Positions 61,314 to 64,000 of a stretch of 64,000 nt of DNA are shown here, in pieces; the first letter of the stretch is position 1; each line of letters begins with the position of its first letter. This stretch comes from CAHJXF01 sp038225855 (lineage in GTDB: Bacteria > Pseudomonadota > Gammaproteobacteria > Burkholderiales > Burkholderiaceae_D). The stretch is taken from NCBI GenBank assembly GCA_038225855.1, contig JBBRQU010000011.1:32937-96936 (forward strand). The letters are read 5' to 3'. The notes beneath the pieces are model-generated. The model saw only the letters and a list, made by a program, of their open reading frames with translations, was not told the DNA's origin and did not search any database. Position numbers and translations under genes: made by a program.

Positions 61314-61736
61314 TTATTTCGCTGCGACCTCAGCGCGAAGACGTTCCTCCTGCTCGCGCAACTCGGGCGTGAATTCGGCGCCGAAGTCTTCGGCTTCGAA
61401 CACGCGGCGGATCTCGATCTGCGCGTCGCCCGCGAAAGGATTGGGACAGCGCTTGACCCACTCGATGGCTTCATCGAGCGACTTGACCTGAATCATCCAG
61501 AAGCCCGCAACCAATTCCTTGCTCTCCGAAAACGGGCCGTCGACGACCGTGCGCTTCGAGCCGGAGAACTTCACGCGTGCGCCTTTCGAGCTCGCCTGCA
61601 AACCTTCGGCCGCGAGCAGCACGCCGGCCTTGACGAGCTCCTCGTTGTACTTGCCCATCGCAGCGAGCAATTCACCGCTCGGCATCACACCGGCTTCGGT
61701 GTCGTCGTTGGCTTTCAACAAAATCATGAATCGCAT
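61314..61736 (-). CDS. YciI-family (DGPF/YCII domain) protein
   Basis: A 140-residue dimeric ferredoxin-like domain protein with MRFMILLKANDDTEAGVMPS and the diagnostic VVDGPFSESKELVAGFWMIQ. An AGGAG site precedes ATG 61736; the frame opens 25 codons earlier without family similarity. Genes of this type often sit beside ECF sigma factors, but none is seen here. It is followed by a PhnB-like gene on the same strand. Confidence 0.9.
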   Translation of the reverse strand: MRFMILLKANDDTEAGVMPSGELLAAMGKYNEELVKAGVLLAAEGLQASSKGARVKFSGSKRTVVDGPFSESKELVAGFWMIQVKSLDEAIEWVKRCPNPFAGDAQIEIRRVFEAEDFGAEFTPELREQEERLRAEVAAK

Positions 61737-61865
61737 GGTGGTTTCTCCTGGTTGGATGTCGCGTGTCGGGACGAAGAATTTGGGCTTCCATCGACACGAC
61801 GAACGAGCCACGCCGAAATCGACGCGATCCCGGCGATCACGAAAAAATTATTTTCGCGCCCTTCG

Positions 61866-63323
61866 TCATACGCGTTTGAAATCGATGAAGCCGCGCTGCG
61901 GATCGACATGCAACAGCACGACGCGAAGCGCATCACCGACATCGAGGCCCGCAAAGCCCTGCGTGACGCGGCCTTCGACGAGCGGACGACGCACACGCAC
62001 CCACGTGCCCTTGGCCGATGCGCCGGTCACGATCGCGTCGAACGTCTCGCCGATGCGCGGCGCCAGCAGCAACGCGGCCGCGGACTTGCGCACCTGACGC
62101 TCGACTTTTTCAGCCATCGTTTCCTGCACGTTGCAATGCACGGCGACTTCGTCGAGTTCCACGCGCGAGTATGGCGGAGCCGCCTTGACAAGCGCCGCCT
62201 TGAGCAGCCGCTGCGTGACGAGATCGGGGAAGCGTCGATTGGGCGCGGTCGAATGTGCATAGTTGGTCATCGCGAGTCCGAAGTGACCAACCGGCCTGTC
62301 GCCCGGCGATGACGCGGCATACTCACCCGACCCCAACAGCTTGACGACAGCGAGGGAGAAGTCGGCGAAGTGGTCGGGGTCGATCGCTTTGCGTTTTTCG
62401 AGCAAGACCCCGAGCGCAATCGAATCGGGCGCTTGGGGCAATTTTTCCTGCACGGAGGCGGACAGCGCGACGATGCGGCTCCAGCGCTCGGGCGTGTGCA
62501 GCACGCGGCGGATCGATGCGTAACCCGCTGCATCGAGGAAGGTCGCAACGACGCCGTTGGACGCGACCATCAGATGCTCGATCAACTCCTTCGCGCGATT
62601 CTTCCGATCGGGCCGCAGATCGGTGAGCGTGCCGTTGGTGAATACCGGCCGCGCCTCGATGGTCTCCAGACTCAACGCGCCGCTTTGGATGCGCTTTTTC
62701 TTCAAGGCCTGCGCGACGTCGTCCTGCAATCGCAATTGATCTTCGAGACCGGGGACGGCGGCGAGCTTTGCGGGCGCCTTCGCCCCGTCTTCGAGCCATG
62801 CCGCGACGCTGTCGTACGCGAGCTTCGCGTGATTCGAAACGCGGGCGCGATAGATCGCCGACGCGGTTACGTCGCCTTCACGAACGATCGTCATCTCGAC
62901 CACGATCGCGAGACGTTCGTGCGTTTCGATGAGCGAAGTAAGGTCGGTCGAGAGGCGCTCGGGCAGCATCGGAAAAACGCGTGCGGCGGTATAGACCGAG
63001 GTGGTGTTGACCTTCGCATGAGCATCGATGGCCGTGTCCTTCGCAACGGCTGCATCGACGTCGGCAATGGCGACGAGCACTTTGCATGCGCCGTCGGCAA
63101 GCCGCTCCGCGACGGATAGCTGATCGAGGTCGCGCGAGTCGTCGTTGTCGATCGAGCACCACAGGAGATTGCGCAGGTCGCGTATTACAGCCGAGGCAGG
63201 ACCCGCATCGCGCGGCGCTTGCGTCGCGCTCGCCTGGTCGAGCGCGGCCTTCGAGAAGTCGGGCTGCAAGCCGTGTTCGAGCATCGCGCGTCGAGCAAGG
63301 TCCTTGAGGTCTTTGGCTTCCAT
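61866..63323 (-). CDS. RNase II-family (RNB domain) exoribonuclease
   Basis: A 485-residue protein with an RNB catalytic domain at about 50-390. The active-site acidic cluster is CSIDNDDSRDLDQLSVAE, later FGLAMTNYAHSTAPNRRFPD (the RNB fingerprint with catalytic Arg region) and a C-terminal S1-like segment. N-terminal cold-shock domains of RNase II/R are absent, so it resembles the shorter RNB-only enzymes. It should degrade RNA 3' to 5'. The start is placed at MEAKDLKDLARRAM; a Met at 63347 adds eight residues. Confidence 0.9.
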   Translation of the reverse strand: MEAKDLKDLARRAMLEHGLQPDFSKAALDQASATQAPRDAGPASAVIRDLRNLLWCSIDNDDSRDLDQLSVAERLADGACKVLVAIADVDAAVAKDTAIDAHAKVNTTSVYTAARVFPMLPERLSTDLTSLIETHERLAIVVEMTIVREGDVTASAIYRARVSNHAKLAYDSVAAWLEDGAKAPAKLAAVPGLEDQLRLQDDVAQALKKKRIQSGALSLETIEARPVFTNGTLTDLRPDRKNRAKELIEHLMVASNGVVATFLDAAGYASIRRVLHTPERWSRIVALSASVQEKLPQAPDSIALGVLLEKRKAIDPDHFADFSLAVVKLLGSGEYAASSPGDRPVGHFGLAMTNYAHSTAPNRRFPDLVTQRLLKAALVKAAPPYSRVELDEVAVHCNVQETMAEKVERQVRKSAAALLLAPRIGETFDAIVTGASAKGTWVRVRRPLVEGRVTQGFAGLDVGDALRVVLLHVDPQRGFIDFKRV

Positions 63324-63440
63324 GGCGGGGGTCGAATGATCGATCAAGGCGACGCGGGATTTTGCCTTGTCCGTGAGCGAGAAGGAATTGGCGTGTTTTG
63401 CGCTACGCTTGCGTTCTGCAAAATTGGTGTCGCCGCCTCG

Positions 63441-63893
63441 ATGGCCATGACAACTACTCGCGCCGTGCTTCTCCTCCTACTCGCATCGAGCGTCGCCGCA
63501 TGCTCGAAGCGCTCCGAGGACCCGCCCAAGCCCGCGATCGCCGCGTTCGCCGCGAGTCCGCAAACTGTCGTCGCGCAGGGGAGCCGCATCGACCATCATG
63601 ATGACGCAATCGCGTGGCGTCGCGGCGATGTCGATGCCGCATTTGCGGAAGCGAAGGCTGCCGACAAACCGGTGTTTCTCTATTGGGGCGCGACGTGGTG
63701 CCCGCCGTGCAATCAGGTCAAGGCAACGCTCTTCAACCGGCGCGAATTCATCGAGCGCATGCACTTCTTCGTGCCGGTCTACGTCGATGGCGACACGCCC
63801 GCCGCGCAGACACTCGGCACGCGATTTTCGGTGAGCGGCTATCCGACCATGGTGCTGTTGGTGAATTCAACCGGTCGTTGCAACGCTTCATAA
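63441..63893 (+). pseudogene. Thioredoxin-family lipoprotein gene disrupted by an IS30-type element
   Basis: ATG 63441 opens a lipoprotein signal (LLLLLASSVAACSKRSE). A thioredoxin fold follows with VFLYWGATWCPPCNQVKATLF, whose CPPC is the redox site, and the cis-Pro region VSGYPTMVLL. Family similarity stops at about codon 141. The last residues, NSTGRCNAS, come from the end of the inserted element, so the C-terminal part is cut off inside the window. The truncated product lacks the last strand and helix of the domain and is probably non-functional. Confidence 0.8.
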
Positions 63894-64000
63894 ATGGAGG
63901 TTGCGATGGGCGCGAAGAAGCGAGTGTCGGAGCGAGTTGGGCGTGCAAAGATGAGGTCGCCAGGGCGTCCTCCGGTGTTACATCGATCGGAGCGGCGGCC
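63862..64000 (+). mobile_element. IS30-family insertion sequence, left end (continues past the window)
   Basis: From about 63862 the sequence stops matching the thioredoxin gene. It carries a terminal-repeat-like stretch with the palindrome CGTTGCAACG (63876-63885), followed by a transposase start at 63906. The exact left boundary cannot be fixed without the right end. Confidence 0.7.
63906..64000 (+). CDS. IS30-family transposase, N-terminal part
   Basis: The visible 31 codons read MGAKKRVSERVGRAKMRSPG and then RPPVLHRSERR. The SPGRPP...R..ERR pattern is typical of the N-terminal helix-turn-helix of one IS30 subgroup. A TGGAGG ribosome site lies 6 bp before the ATG. The catalytic DDE domain is beyond the window. 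Confidence 0.72.
   Translation, partial: MGAKKRVSERVGRAKMRSPGRPPVLHRSERR

Overview
The window looks like the origin-proximal part of a high-G+C betaproteobacterial chromosome, probably Burkholderiales or a close relative. Three things point there: the clusters porin-glnK-amtB and gshA-gshB-EIIA(Man)-HPr-EI, the proteobacterial-type GshA, and the order mnmE-yidC-yidD-rnpA-rpmH / dnaA-dnaN-gyrB diverging around a likely oriC. No rRNA, tRNA or CRISPR array was seen. G+C is high throughout except for one clearly AT-rich block at about 36.86-40.0 kb.

Layout. 0-11.6 kb is one long minus-strand series. A sigma-54 promoter at 11538-11552 precedes an outer-membrane porin, glnK and amtB, ended by a strong terminator at 8288-8315. 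Glutathione synthesis (gshA, gshB), a regulatory PTS (EIIA-Man, HPr, EI, no sugar permease), a degenerate GGDEF/EAL protein and a QseB-like response regulator with its kinase (cut by the window edge) follow. 11.6-17.1 kb is a MarR-controlled tripartite drug efflux operon (marR-OMF-emrA-emrB) with a multi-palindrome operator shared with a divergent NADPH:FMN reductase. 17.7-26.3 kb holds stand-alone metabolic and envelope genes: patatin-like protein, single-domain asparaginase, SDR, M13 lipoprotein peptidase, GDT1-type Mn exporter, fused osmoprotectant binding protein/permease, and an RHH regulator with a PHB-depolymerase-like esterase. 26.3-36.9 kb is the origin region.

36.9-40.0 kb is the main discovery candidate: an AT-rich three-gene cassette directly behind gyrB, encoding a DNA methyltransferase, a DUF262 protein and a HEPN-like protein (RNFYAH motif). 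It has the organisation of an anti-phage or restriction-modification island, and I do not know an established name for this exact gene set. Its right flank (40.0-42.8 kb) is a gene graveyard: tail ends of a DUF2277 and a CaiB/BaiF CoA-transferase gene, the head of a DUF1801 gene and a 5'-truncated molybdopterin dehydrogenase gene. An AbrB-PIN toxin-antitoxin pair, an intact DUF2277 gene and a carboxymuconolactone decarboxylase remnant follow.

44.7-52.0 kb carries a cupin, an SDR, a flavin disulfide reductase and a phosphonate/phosphite-type ABC transporter (phnD-phnC-phnE-phnE) split by a hicAB module and two REP-like repeats. 52.0-63.9 kb has a thiolase, a PLD/cardiolipin synthase-like protein, a GNAT acetyltransferase, the 1621-residue NAD-glutamate dehydrogenase, two VOC proteins, a YciI protein, an RNase II-type exonuclease and a thioredoxin-like lipoprotein gene cut by an IS30-family element that runs off the window. 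A dispersed family of paired palindromes (REP/BIME-like) recurs at six intergenic sites.
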